Shown one piece after another: positions 42,698 to 51,076 of a stretch of 64,000 nucleotides of DNA. This stretch comes from Salinithrix halophila (lineage in GTDB: Bacteria; Bacillota; Bacilli; Thermoactinomycetales; DSM-45169). The notes beneath the pieces were generated by a model that saw only the letters and a list, made by a program, of their open reading frames with translations, did no database searches and was not told the origin of the DNA. The DNA lies in assembly GCF_042650125.1 (NCBI RefSeq), contig NZ_JBHSAP010000009.1:310001-374000 (forward strand). Reading direction: 5' to 3'. The number at the start of each line of letters is the position of its first letter. Position 1 is the stretch's first letter. A program made the position numbers and the translations under genes.

Positions 42698-43843
42698 TCA
42701 GCGGCCGGAGGGTCTGCCATCTACCGGCACTGCGTCGAAATGAGTCTCCGCCAAGGCTTTGGCTAGTGCGTCAGCCGTCCGGTAAGATTCCGCGAAGGTA
42801 TTATCCACTCCGCCGATTTCCACCAGAATGCCTTTCTTAGAGAGTGATTGGTTGTATTCTCCATTCCCCATCATCGGAGTTTTGCGGAAAACCCCTTTGG
42901 AAAGCCCAGGGTAAAGTTCATCCAGTTTTTTATGCAATTGGCGGGCAAAACGCTCATTTTCTTCCCAATGGGGGTTTCCTGTTCCGATAACAAAAGCAAT
43001 CCGTGAATAGTTTTTCCCACCGATCTCCTTTGTCGTCTTCCCACGCCGTTGGGAATCCCGATGGAGGTCGATCAGATAGGTGATATCCTTGTTCTCCTTC
43101 ATAGCAGCAGCAGCCTTGGCTCGGGAAGCCCGGTATAATTGGTTCCAACCGGCCTTGAATCCTCCCGTGTAGACTTTCGTTCCCAGCCCCAGTCGCTCCA
43201 GGCTTTCTCCTAAGCGTTCCCCGACCTTGGTAATGTTGTTCCGGTTATCGTAGGCCCGGTTGGGGTGATCGGTGTTCTTCAACTCCGGAAGGTAGGATTC
43301 AGTGAAATGGGTATGGTAGATAAAGACTCGTTCCTTGCCGGACATCCGTCTAGGCGTCTTTTTCTCCTTCTTTTCTGGTTTTTCCTTATCAGTGGCCAGC
43401 TGCTGTTCCAGATCCGACGGCGGAGGCGATTCGATGGGCACATCGGTATAGTCCACATCCTCACCCGCGACGACAATTTCGGTGTCGAAGAGGGCGAAAC
43501 CAGGCAATTCGCTCCCCAGAAAACTGCGAGGATCCTTGGGGTCGATACTGGTTACCAATTCAAAGGCAATTCTAGAAAATCCGGGTTTTTTCTCCGCCAC
43601 TTCTTTCATGGTGTTCAGGTAGGGAACCTCTCCTCCCATCAGATAGAGAAGGGTTTCCGTCGAAAATCGGGAGGTAATGCGGGAGAGGTCAGTGGACTTG
43701 GCGTTCCTCTTCGCCTGGATCATCGCAAACAACCCCGTCAGTACGAAAATGATCGCCGTTCCCAGAATCAACATCACAAATAACTGCCTCACCCGGGGAG
43801 CTCCCATATTGAAAGCCGCAAACCCGCGGTACCGATGTCGCAT
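42698..43843 (-). CDS. spoIIP: Stage II sporulation protein P (SpoIIP)
   Basis: Peptidoglycan amidase/endopeptidase of the DMP engulfment machine. The 381 residues have an N-terminal membrane anchor (about 20-45) and the catalytic domain with zinc ligands suggested by IYHTHFTESYLP, IDLHRDS and LVEIGGVDN. The ATG at 43843 follows GGGAGGGAAGGG; the open frame upstream belongs to the gpr gap. It lies 95 bp after gpr, the B. subtilis order. Confidence 0.95.
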   Translation of the reverse strand: MRHRYRGFAAFNMGAPRVRQLFVMLILGTAIIFVLTGLFAMIQAKRNAKSTDLSRITSRFSTETLLYLMGGEVPYLNTMKEVAEKKPGFSRIAFELVTSIDPKDPRSFLGSELPGFALFDTEIVVAGEDVDYTDVPIESPPPSDLEQQLATDKEKPEKKEKKTPRRMSGKERVFIYHTHFTESYLPELKNTDHPNRAYDNRNNITKVGERLGESLERLGLGTKVYTGGFKAGWNQLYRASRAKAAAAMKENKDITYLIDLHRDSQRRGKTTKEIGGKNYSRIAFVIGTGNPHWEENERFARQLHKKLDELYPGLSKGVFRKTPMMGNGEYNQSLSKKGILVEIGGVDNTFAESYRTADALAKALAETHFDAVPVDGRPSGR

Positions 43844-43938
43844 TCCCTTCCCTCCCAAGCTTGTCTCTCTTGCTTTTGAAATATATGAAGGAAGGGAACC
43901 GGGTAGAACCTCGGTCGATAGATTGCGAGAACGCTCCT

Positions 43939-45057
43939 TCAGTTGACGTGAGCGGAAACGTTCTCCGGGTTGACCGCTTCGTGAAGGGCGCAATTGAGCC
44001 CATCAGCAACCAATTTGCCCATATCACCGATAAAAGCATCCACTTCCTTCGGTGTCACAATGAGGTTTTGCCCCAGAGGTTCCAAAACCTCATGGATCAG
44101 TTGTCGCTTCTCCGCATCCCCTAATGTACCCACAATGCCCATCATATGTTGACGGGCTTCTGGGGCGATCTCCTGGGATTGAAGCTCTTTCACGCTCGCC
44201 CGGTTGAGGGGATCCAGGGGGTTGGTCGGCTTGGTTTGATTCATCTCCCGGTTGAGATGAGCCAGTACAAAATTGGCGGTATCATAAGCGATCGTGGTCG
44301 CATCGACAACGGTGGGAATGCCGATGGCAATAACTGGTATCCCTAGGAAGTCCCGGTTGAGGGCTTTTCGTTTGTTCCCCACCCCCGAACCAGGATTAAT
44401 ACCGGTATCCGCCACTTGAATGGTCGTGTTCACCCGGGAAAGCGCCCGGGAAGCAAGCGCGTCGATAGCGATAATCACATCAGGCCGGGTTTTCTCCACA
44501 ACCCCAAATATAATCTCGCTCGTCTCCATCCCCGTCGTTCCCAAAACCCCTGGAGAAATGGCCGCTACTGGCCGATAACCCGCCTCCACCTGATCCGGCA
44601 TCAGCTCGAAAAGATGACGGGTGACCATCGTATGCTTGACAACAAACGGGCCAAGGGCATCTGCCGTCACATTTCGGTTACCCAGGCCCACGATCAGGAC
44701 ACGGGCATTGGGGTCCACACCCACTTCCCGCATAAAACGTTCAAACTCATGCGAGAACTTGGTCATTACCCGCTTTTGCAACTTGGAATCCTGACTTCTG
44801 AGATCCGGCACCTCCAGGGTAAGATAAAGACCCGGCTGTTTCCCTAATTCCTGGGCTCCATGATCATCCTGGATCCGTATCCAGCTCGTCATAATTCCGT
44901 GTTCCTCGTATTCGTCTATCTGGATTCCGGGAATCTCCCCTTGGTCCCCCCGCTCCTGCAATGCCATGTCATGAGCTTCACGGGCCAAGTCTGTCCGGAC
45001 GGGAAACCTCCCCAGATCCAGTTTTTTTCCCTGTTCCTGCTGGCCGTTATCCGCCAT
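43939..45057 (-). CDS. gpr: GPR endopeptidase (germination protease)
   Basis: Degrades the SASPs during germination; made as a zymogen in the forespore. The 372-residue sequence has the propeptide cleavage region GEIPGIQIDEYEE near residue 40 and the conserved core segments VLIVGLGNRNVTADALGP and GIPTVVDATTI. Length is normal for the family. The ATG at 45057 starts a transcript divergent from rpsT; the substrate SASP gene is at 21150-21356. Confidence 0.96.
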   Translation of the reverse strand: MADNGQQEQGKKLDLGRFPVRTDLAREAHDMALQERGDQGEIPGIQIDEYEEHGIMTSWIRIQDDHGAQELGKQPGLYLTLEVPDLRSQDSKLQKRVMTKFSHEFERFMREVGVDPNARVLIVGLGNRNVTADALGPFVVKHTMVTRHLFELMPDQVEAGYRPVAAISPGVLGTTGMETSEIIFGVVEKTRPDVIIAIDALASRALSRVNTTIQVADTGINPGSGVGNKRKALNRDFLGIPVIAIGIPTVVDATTIAYDTANFVLAHLNREMNQTKPTNPLDPLNRASVKELQSQEIAPEARQHMMGIVGTLGDAEKRQLIHEVLEPLGQNLIVTPKEVDAFIGDMGKLVADGLNCALHEAVNPENVSAHVN

Positions 45058-45171
45058 GATTCGTCCATCCCCTTTTGTCGACTTTCTTCCATTTTCTCCA
45101 ATAGTTGAGGTTCTTTATTCGGTCCTTTTTGCCGAATCACAGTCGGCACTCGGGAACCCTTCATGAGGTTC

Positions 45172-45200
45172 TTGCTTTTTACAAATCGCCATGATAGAAT
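45172..45200 (+). promoter_or_regulatory. Sigma-A promoter of rpsT
   Basis: TTGCTT (45172-45177) and TAGAAT (45195-45200), 17 bp apart, 54 bp before the rpsT start. Confidence 0.75.
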
Positions 45201-45254
45201 TTGACGTGTTGCTTGCTTAGAGGCGTAACAACGATTGGAGCGGGAGGTGAGACC

Positions 45255-45521
45255 ATGCCTAACATCAAATCCGCCATCAAACGGACCAAGACCAACGAAA
45301 AACGGCGCCAGCACCGGATTGCCCAAAAATCCGCGATGCGCACCTCCGTCAAGCGCTTCTTGGCCGCCGTGGAACAAAAGGACCAGGAACAAGCCGGCAC
45401 TCTGCTGCGGGATGCCAAGAAGAAACTGGACAAGGCCGCGACTAAAGGTCTGCTGCACAAAAATGCTGTAGCCCGTCAAAAGTCCCGCCTGGAACAGAAG
45501 TACAACGCCCTGAACGGCTGA
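45255..45521 (+). CDS. rpsT: Ribosomal protein bS20
   Basis: A basic 88-residue small-subunit protein: MPNIKSAIKRTKTNEKRR at the start and the KNAVARQKSRL segment near the end are family signatures. The ATG follows GGGAGGTGAGACC. It is the only ribosomal gene here on the plus strand and faces away from gpr, as in B. subtilis. A terminator follows directly. Confidence 0.97.
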   Translation: MPNIKSAIKRTKTNEKRRQHRIAQKSAMRTSVKRFLAAVEQKDQEQAGTLLRDAKKKLDKAATKGLLHKNAVARQKSRLEQKYNALNG

Positions 45522-45534
45522 CATACTTCCCAAG

Positions 45535-45581
45535 AAACACCCGATTCCTTTCCGACAGGGCCACGGGTGTTTTTGTTTTTT
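45535..45581 (+). terminator. Terminator of rpsT
   Basis: ACACCCG (45537-45543) pairs with CGGGTGT (45564-45570) over a long loop, followed by TTTTGTTTTTT. Confidence 0.8.
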
Positions 45582-45599
45582 CGTGAGAGGATGAATACC

Positions 45600-45998
45600 T
45601 TGGATATGGAGCAGCGGCTGTACCAGGCAGCCATTAAACTCATTGAAAAAAGGTACCCCACAGGTTGGGGAGGAGCAGCAGCAATGGGCACGGAAAACGG
45701 AATGATTTTAACAAGCGTAGCCCCAGAGGCCATCAATGCCTCGACAGAGCTATGTATAGAAACCGGTTGCATATGCGAAGCCCACAAGCTCAACCAGATT
45801 GTCACTCATTCCATCTGCATTGTGCGCGAGAACGCGATTTCTCCTTTCCAAATCCTAACCCCTTGCGGTGTATGTCAAGAAAGGTTGTTCTACTGGGGGC
45901 CCCAAGTCAAAGCTGCCGTTTATACACCTGATGGCCAACTTCGTTATCAATCACTGAAGGAAATTCAACCTTATCATTGGTATCAGGCTTATCGATAA
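45600..45998 (+). CDS. Cytidine deaminase-like protein (blasticidin-S deaminase-like)
   Basis: A 132-residue protein with the zinc deaminase pattern: Cys52-Ile-Glu54 (zinc Cys and proton-shuttling Glu) and PCGVC with Cys89 and Cys92. The general layout is nearer to blasticidin-S deaminase-type proteins than to the Cdd at 13985-14389. A nucleoside or nucleoside-like substrate is likely but unknown. TTG at 45600 is preferred (GAGAGG 9 bases upstream); the ATG at 45591 is too close to that site and the ATG at 45606 is possible. It directly follows the rpsT terminator. Confidence 0.75.
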   Translation: MDMEQRLYQAAIKLIEKRYPTGWGGAAAMGTENGMILTSVAPEAINASTELCIETGCICEAHKLNQIVTHSICIVRENAISPFQILTPCGVCQERLFYWGPQVKAAVYTPDGQLRYQSLKEIQPYHWYQAYR

Positions 45999-46010
45999 AA
46001 GAAGAGGATC

Positions 46011-46055
46011 CATACAAAAACGACCATCCTATGGATTGATGGTCGTTTTTGTATG
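46011..46055. terminator. Bidirectional terminator between the deaminase-like gene and trpS
   Basis: An 18-bp perfect stem (46011-46028 with 46038-46055) around a 9-base loop, with A/T-rich flanks. It serves the plus-strand deaminase-like gene and the minus-strand trpS, which converge on it. Confidence 0.9.
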
Positions 46056-46060
46056 GATGG

Positions 46061-47047
46061 TTACCGCCCTGGGATCAGGCCCATTACTTCTTTCATGCGG
46101 GCCATTGTTTTCTCGGATGCGGCTCGGGCTTTCTCGGCCCCTTTGGCCAACACTTCTTCGATCTCTCCGGTTTGCGTTAGCTCCCGGAAGCGTTCCTGGA
46201 TCGGTTTCAACTCCTGGATCACCACTTCCGCCGTATCCACCTTCAGGTGACCGTACCCTTTACCCTGATATTCCTCCGTTAGGGTTTGTACCGGCTTGCC
46301 GGTAATGACGCTCATGATGGAAAGGAGGTTGCTCACCCCGGGTTTTTTTTCCGGGTCATAGCGAATGTCGTTCTCCGAGTCGGTGACCGCCCGCTTGAAC
46401 TTTTTCACAATAGACTTTTCGTCCTCCAGAAGACCGATGAAGTTGGCTTCACTGGCGGCACTCTTGCTCATTTTCTTCTCGGGATTATCGAGGCCCATGA
46501 TACGAGCTCCCGTCTCCCCGATCCGGGGTTCTGGAATGGTAAACGTTTCCCCATACTGGCGATTGAAACGCTCGGCCAGATCTCGGGCCAATTCCAGATG
46601 CTGTTTTTGGTCCTCACCGACGGGTACTTCGTCAGCCTGATAGAGAAGAATGTCCCCCGCCATCAGGGCCGGATAGGTAAACAGACCAGCGGTCACCGAG
46701 TCGGAACCCTGACTCTTGTCTTTAAACTGGGTCATCCGGCTTAGTTCTCCCATCCGGGTGACGCACTGTAACAACCAACCCGCTTCCGCGTGGTGAGGAT
46801 TATGGGACTGGGCGAAAAGAGTCGCCTTCTCCGGGTCCAGTCCTGCTGCCACATAGAGGGCTGCAAGTTCAACGGTTTTTTTTCGCAGATCTTCAGGATC
46901 CCGTGGCACCGTCAATGCGTGGAGATCCACCACACAAAAGAATGACTCGGCCTCTTCCTGCAAAGGAATGAAACGCTTCAACGCCCCCAGGTAATTTCCC
47001 AGGTGGAGGTTGCCCGTGGGCTGCATACCTGAAAAGACACGTGCCAT
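46061..47047 (-). CDS. trpS: Tryptophanyl-tRNA synthetase
   Basis: Class I synthetase of 328 residues. The HIGH-type motif is TGNLHLGNYLGA and the KMSKS loop is present as KMSKSAAS; SGMQPTG starts the catalytic domain. The ATG at 47047 follows AGGAGTGATGGGTC. It is controlled by the T-box leader upstream. Confidence 0.97.
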   Translation of the reverse strand: MARVFSGMQPTGNLHLGNYLGALKRFIPLQEEAESFFCVVDLHALTVPRDPEDLRKKTVELAALYVAAGLDPEKATLFAQSHNPHHAEAGWLLQCVTRMGELSRMTQFKDKSQGSDSVTAGLFTYPALMAGDILLYQADEVPVGEDQKQHLELARDLAERFNRQYGETFTIPEPRIGETGARIMGLDNPEKKMSKSAASEANFIGLLEDEKSIVKKFKRAVTDSENDIRYDPEKKPGVSNLLSIMSVITGKPVQTLTEEYQGKGYGHLKVDTAEVVIQELKPIQERFRELTQTGEIEEVLAKGAEKARAASEKTMARMKEVMGLIPGR

Positions 47048-47071
47048 GACCCATCACTCCTCTTAAAAAAT

Positions 47072-47320
47072 AAAAAACCTCGCCCCAAAAAGGGACGAGG
47101 ATCGCTCGCGGTACCACCCAACTTCACCCCCTGCCGAGGGTGCACTCTCGCCGGATATCGGCCGACATACCGGTCCTCCCTTTACCGTTCGTTTCCGGTA
47201 TTTCGGGAGGACAGCTCCGAAGCCCATTCACACGGCGGCCCCACCGGCTCGCACCATCCGCCGGTTCTCTGGGCGGGCCCGTCCCGCGCTACTCTTCTCC
47301 ATCATCGCCTCTTGATTCAA
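47072..47320 (-). promoter_or_regulatory. T-box leader (tryptophan) of trpS
   Basis: The minus strand has the T-box GGGTGGTACCGCG (complement 47107-47119), a terminator stem CCTCG-t-CCC / GGGg-CGAGG followed by TTTTTTATTTTTT (47072-47100), and a stem I region with GTGAATGGGC; the TGG at 47224-47226 is the probable specifier and matches tryptophan. Together with the promoter it fills most of the 464-bp gap between trpS and the CcdC gene. Confidence 0.94.
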
Positions 47321-47335
47321 ATGATATCGTCTTCT

Positions 47336-47364
47336 ATCATACTCTCGGTATCTTTGATACGCAA
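47336..47364 (-). promoter_or_regulatory. Probable promoter of the trpS T-box transcript
   Basis: TTGCGT (47359-47364) and TATGAT (47336-47341) on the minus strand with 17 bp spacing, just upstream of the T-box leader. Confidence 0.6.
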
Positions 47365-47425
47365 CGCCTTTCTTCTCCATTGTATCCGGAAAAACAACCC
47401 CCCAGTCAATTTGTCCCCTATTAGA

Positions 47426-47434
47426 TGGTATAAT
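47426..47434 (+). promoter_or_regulatory. Extended -10 promoter of the CcdC-like gene
   Basis: TGGTATAAT, an extended -10 (TGnTATAAT), 78 bp before the start codon; no good -35 is visible, as is common with extended -10 promoters. Confidence 0.5.
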
Positions 47435-47511
47435 ACGGATCAGAGAAGGAAATCTGTACAAGGGATGAATGGAAACGTCCTCTGCTCTGCTAGAAAGGAG
47501 ACCCTTAATCG

Positions 47512-48009
47512 ATGGGACAGCCGCTCCCGGTCAATCATCTGACTGTTACCCTAGGGACAGTAATCATGGCCCTGATGTTTATCATTATTCGTCTCCGATC
47601 AGCCCGGAAGCCGACGAATCGAATGAAAATCCTCATGCCCCCCGTCGGTATGAGTACGGGATTCCTCATGTTTCTCTATCCACCGGCGCGCATTCCTCTC
47701 TCCTGGGGACTGGCTGCCTTCATGATCGGGGCAGTCCTCTTCGCTTATCCCCTGATCCGAACCTCCCGCTTCCACCTGGTGGACGGCGACATCTACTTAA
47801 AACGATCCAAAGCCTTCATCTGGATTTTGTTCGTGCTGTTGGGAGTGCGGATGTTAGCCCATGAATATGTGGAACAATTGATCACCCTGCAACAGACGGC
47901 AGGAATCTTCTTCGTCCTCGCTTTCGGGATGTTGCTTCCCTGGCGATTAGCGATGTATCGGCAATATCAGCAAATCCGAAAACAGGTGGAAACGACAGCG
48001 GTGGAGTGA
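47512..48009 (+). CDS. CcdC/DUF1453 family membrane protein
   Basis: A 165-residue protein with four or five membrane segments and the short RTSRFHLVDGDIYLKRSKAF loop typical of the CcdC family. B. subtilis CcdC lies in a cytochrome c biogenesis cluster but has no known essential role there; no ccdA or cytochrome c gene is nearby here, so a cytochrome role is not supported by context. The ATG follows AAAGGAG with an 11-base gap. Confidence 0.8.
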   Translation: MGQPLPVNHLTVTLGTVIMALMFIIIRLRSARKPTNRMKILMPPVGMSTGFLMFLYPPARIPLSWGLAAFMIGAVLFAYPLIRTSRFHLVDGDIYLKRSKAFIWILFVLLGVRMLAHEYVEQLITLQQTAGIFFVLAFGMLLPWRLAMYRQYQQIRKQVETTAVE

Positions 48010-48025
48010 AAACCACCGCCCTTTT
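47998..48025 (+). terminator. Terminator of the CcdC-like gene
   Basis: GCGGTGG (47998-48004) pairs with CCACCGC (48013-48019), followed by CCTTTTG. The stem overlaps the end of the coding region. Confidence 0.7.
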
Positions 48026-48140
48026 GTCGTCGGGTGTCAGAATAAGGGAAATGTTTCTCTGATTTTGTTGTACCATGGAAGGAAATCTCCTTAGGGCCTC
48101 GAATTAATGGTATCGAGAGCCAAATAAAGGAGGTTTTTTC

Positions 48141-49646
48141 ATGATGGGAAAAATCCCACTCCGTCGTTTTCTCATGCTGGGGACTGCTGCCCTGTTAATC
48201 GGGTCGGCCTTTCTACCGGTTCCCACCCGAGCAAAAGAAAAAACGGAAATAACCAAAGTGCCCGGTGCCTATCACCCCTCATCCCAGGTCGGGATCAAAG
48301 AGTTGCACCCGTCTCCGATCCCTCGTGGGAAAGCCAAGTCAAACAGCAAGATACTCGGCCCCTCCAACCCCGACTATACGATGGACGTCCGTTACAACAG
48401 CAAAAAACACCGGATCGACGGAACCATGACCGTCCGCTTCCAAAACGATTTGAATAAGAAGATGAAAGATCTTTGGTTCAATGTCTGGGCCAACGCCGAA
48501 TCCTTCACGAAGCAAGGCGGTGGAGTACAAATCCATCAAGTCAAGGTGGACGAATATCCCTCCGATTTCACTCTGAAGGAAACGAGACTCCATATCACAG
48601 GCCTAGCGATCCCCAAAAACGACCCAGTCAAGGTGCAGATGTCTTTTACCGTCCAGGTGCCCGAGGCTCGGGACCGCTTCGGTTGGGACGGCACTACCGT
48701 CTCCTTGGGAAACTGGTTCCCGATCCTGGCGACTTACGATGATGAAGGCTGGAACGTGGACCCCTATTTCCCCTACGGGGAAAGCTTTTACTCTCTGACC
48801 GGAGACTTTGATGTTCGGTTGACCACAGAAAAGGAACAGGTAATAGCCGCAACCGGTACGGAAAAGGGAAAACCCAAAGTCTACGGCAAATGGGCAACCC
48901 ATCGTTACATTGCCAAAAATGTGCGTGACTTCGCCATCGAGATGGACCCTACTTACAAAGTGAAATCCGGCATGGCCGGCAAGGTGAAAGTCAATGTCTA
49001 CTATACGGATAAACACGCCAAATTTGCTGACGCCATGCTGGAATCTGGGATTGATTCAATCAATCTTTTCAGCAAAAAGTTCGGAAAGTATCCCTGGCCG
49101 GAACTGGACGTGGTCAGCATGGAAGGCTGGTTCGGCGGGATGGAATATCCTCAGTTGATTATGATTTCGCTCCACGAAGACCCAAAGGAAGAGTGGGTAA
49201 AATCCGTCGTCGCCCATGAGAATGGCCATCAGTGGTTCTATGGCCTCATCGGTAACAACGAATACGATGAACCCTGGTTGGACGAGTCATTTGCCACCTT
49301 CTCCGAGGCCCTATACGACAAAAGTCTCGATTCCCTAAGTGTCTCTCCCCCTGAAGAACCTTATTACCACCTTTCCTCTCCCGTGTCCACTTTCACTGCC
49401 CGGGGCGAACAAGGAATTAACGCCTACTACCATATGATATACTCCTATGGCGCCTCCACTTTAAATGACCTGCGTATGGAACTAGGGAATCGCCAGTTCT
49501 ACCAGTCGATGCAGGCTTACTTCAAGGAGAAAAGGTACGGGATCGCCACCACCCGCGACTTTATCCGCATCATGGAAGAGACCAGCGGTCAGGACCTTTC
49601 CTCCTTCTTCCGAAACCACCGCGTCTACCTGACCGATCAGGAGTAA
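48141..49646 (+). CDS. Secreted M1-family zinc metallopeptidase
   Basis: A 501-residue protein with an N-terminal signal peptide (basic MMGKIPLRR, a hydrophobic core to about residue 28, then a cleavage-like TRAKE). The catalytic domain has HENGH and the downstream Glu in WLDES (the HEXXH-x18-E pattern), and GGMEYP corresponds to the aminopeptidase GxMEN motif. It probably cleaves peptides outside the membrane. The ATG follows AAAGGAGG. It is monocistronic with a strong terminator. Exact substrate unknown. Confidence 0.85.
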   Translation: MMGKIPLRRFLMLGTAALLIGSAFLPVPTRAKEKTEITKVPGAYHPSSQVGIKELHPSPIPRGKAKSNSKILGPSNPDYTMDVRYNSKKHRIDGTMTVRFQNDLNKKMKDLWFNVWANAESFTKQGGGVQIHQVKVDEYPSDFTLKETRLHITGLAIPKNDPVKVQMSFTVQVPEARDRFGWDGTTVSLGNWFPILATYDDEGWNVDPYFPYGESFYSLTGDFDVRLTTEKEQVIAATGTEKGKPKVYGKWATHRYIAKNVRDFAIEMDPTYKVKSGMAGKVKVNVYYTDKHAKFADAMLESGIDSINLFSKKFGKYPWPELDVVSMEGWFGGMEYPQLIMISLHEDPKEEWVKSVVAHENGHQWFYGLIGNNEYDEPWLDESFATFSEALYDKSLDSLSVSPPEEPYYHLSSPVSTFTARGEQGINAYYHMIYSYGASTLNDLRMELGNRQFYQSMQAYFKEKRYGIATTRDFIRIMEETSGQDLSSFFRNHRVYLTDQE

Positions 49647-49647
49647 A

Positions 49648-49685
49648 CACACAAGAGCCAGGCTATAAAGCCTGGCTCTTGTGTG
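49648..49685. terminator. Bidirectional terminator between the peptidase and GNAT genes
   Basis: A 16-bp perfect stem (49648-49663 with 49670-49685) with a TATAAA loop; the two genes converge on it. Confidence 0.88.
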
Positions 49686-49694
49686 TTGTCGCAA

Positions 49695-50216
49695 TCAAAG
49701 CGGGCCCCATACACTGAACAGATGAACCCGTCTTCCGTTCAACATGAGATCACGTTCGATCTCCATCCCCACTGCCTTCGCCACTGATGCAGAAGCTTTG
49801 TTTTCCGATTGCACTAAAGCGATCAGGCGTTTTTTTCCCAATTGGCGAAAGCCATAATCGCGGAATGCCCCGGCAGCTTCTTTTGCCAGCCCTTGTCCCC
49901 ACCATTCCGGCGCCAACCAGTAACCGATTTCCCACTCCGCACATCCGTCCAAGTTCTGCCGGACAATTCCCGCATGGCCCACCCGGCAGCCTGTAGATTT
50001 GTCAATGGCCAAGAAGAGACCCGCCCCGCTGTCCACGCTAGCGGAAACGAGCCACCGATGAAGGGTGCGAGCCGCCTCTTTCGCGGTTTTCGTTCTTCCA
50101 CTCCCTATGTAACGGACCACCTGAGGGTCTCCCCAAAGCGAGGCGTAAAATTCAAGGTCATCCAGGGTGTAAGGGCGAAAAACAAGTCGATGGGTTTCCG
50201 GAAGTCTCCCGGTCAT
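49695..50216 (-). CDS. GNAT family N-acetyltransferase (RimJ/RimL-like)
   Basis: A 173-residue acetyltransferase: RLVFRPYTLDDLEF at the start, the acetyl-CoA-binding segment WWGQGLAKEAAGAF, and the late ENKASASVAKAVGMEIE typical of RimJ/RimL-like proteins. The substrate is unknown; it may acetylate an N-terminus or a small amine. The ATG at 50216 is the first codon with homology; AAAGGAG is 13 bases upstream, a little far. Confidence 0.88.
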   Translation of the reverse strand: MTGRLPETHRLVFRPYTLDDLEFYASLWGDPQVVRYIGSGRTKTAKEAARTLHRWLVSASVDSGAGLFLAIDKSTGCRVGHAGIVRQNLDGCAEWEIGYWLAPEWWGQGLAKEAAGAFRDYGFRQLGKKRLIALVQSENKASASVAKAVGMEIERDLMLNGRRVHLFSVWGPL

Positions 50217-50330
50217 GGATGCTGACAGTCTCCTTTCGTCATCAACCGAAAGCAGGCTACGGCTGGGTTTTTCATCTCTGTCTTCCGGATCATCGCCCCA
50301 TACTCCTCTCTTTTTAAGAAATCCAAAAGC

Positions 50331-50352
50331 AAAAAAGCCGTTGAGAAACGGC
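50331..50352 (-). terminator. Terminator of the DUF523 gene
   Basis: GCCGTT (50337-50342) pairs with AACGGC (50347-50352), followed by TTTTTTGC on the minus strand. Confidence 0.7.
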
Positions 50353-50376
50353 CTCCGAAGGAGATCGTAATCCCCC

Positions 50377-50865
50377 TTATTCCTCATCTTGTCCCTTTTC
50401 TTTCTCCTTATCCTCCATCCCTTCCCATGTTTCTTCCGAAGTGACTCGGATTCCGTGACGGCGCAGGAGGGCTGCGGTGACGCCGAGGCCGGGCTTTTTG
50501 ACACCACTGAAAGTGCCATCGTAAATCATGCAACTTCCACAGGAAGGACTCCGCTCCTTGAGGATCGCTTCCGTTGCCCCAACGGAGCGGGCCATATCCA
50601 GCACTTCCCTCGCTCCAGCCAAGAATTCGGGAGTCACATCCTTACCAGTATTGTCGATCACCTTCGCTTTGCCGTCCAGAACGTCCTCACCATCTCCTCC
50701 GATAATTTCTGCAGGAGGGCGGGGTGTGGGCAAACCACCCAACTGCTCGGGGCAGACAGGGAGTGCCCGTCCTTCCTTTACCAGTCGCTGAATCTCACCG
50801 ACTCGGTTGTGCCCTTTCTTATAGGTACAATGGATGCCCGCAAAGCATCCGCTCACAATCTTCAT
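50377..50865 (-). CDS. DUF523 family protein
   Basis: A 162-residue protein of the DUF523 (YbbK-like) family: KIVSGCFAG at the start, VCPEQLGGLPTPRPPAE in the middle, and the late KERSPSCG segment. The cysteines are conserved and may bind a metal or cluster; the function is unknown. The C-terminus is highly charged. The ATG at 50865 follows AAAGGGTG. The next 210 bp up to holA hold no gene that I can support. Confidence 0.88.
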   Translation of the reverse strand: MKIVSGCFAGIHCTYKKGHNRVGEIQRLVKEGRALPVCPEQLGGLPTPRPPAEIIGGDGEDVLDGKAKVIDNTGKDVTPEFLAGAREVLDMARSVGATEAILKERSPSCGSCMIYDGTFSGVKKPGLGVTAALLRRHGIRVTSEETWEGMEDKEKEKGQDEE

Positions 50866-51076
50866 GGGGGTCACCCTTTCGACTAAATCATCCTCCAACC
50901 TCACCTCACTAGGTCTTCTCATTCCGGTAGGTTCGGATTTTTGCAAAGTCTTTTTAGCGTTTTTCTATACTCTTCCCTCTAAGCCCTTGTTTCAACGGGA
51001 AGGTTCCATAGTGGTGAACGAAGAAAAGCCCGGCTACGAGTAGCAGCGGGTTGGAGGATCGATTGAAAGCAGAGAT

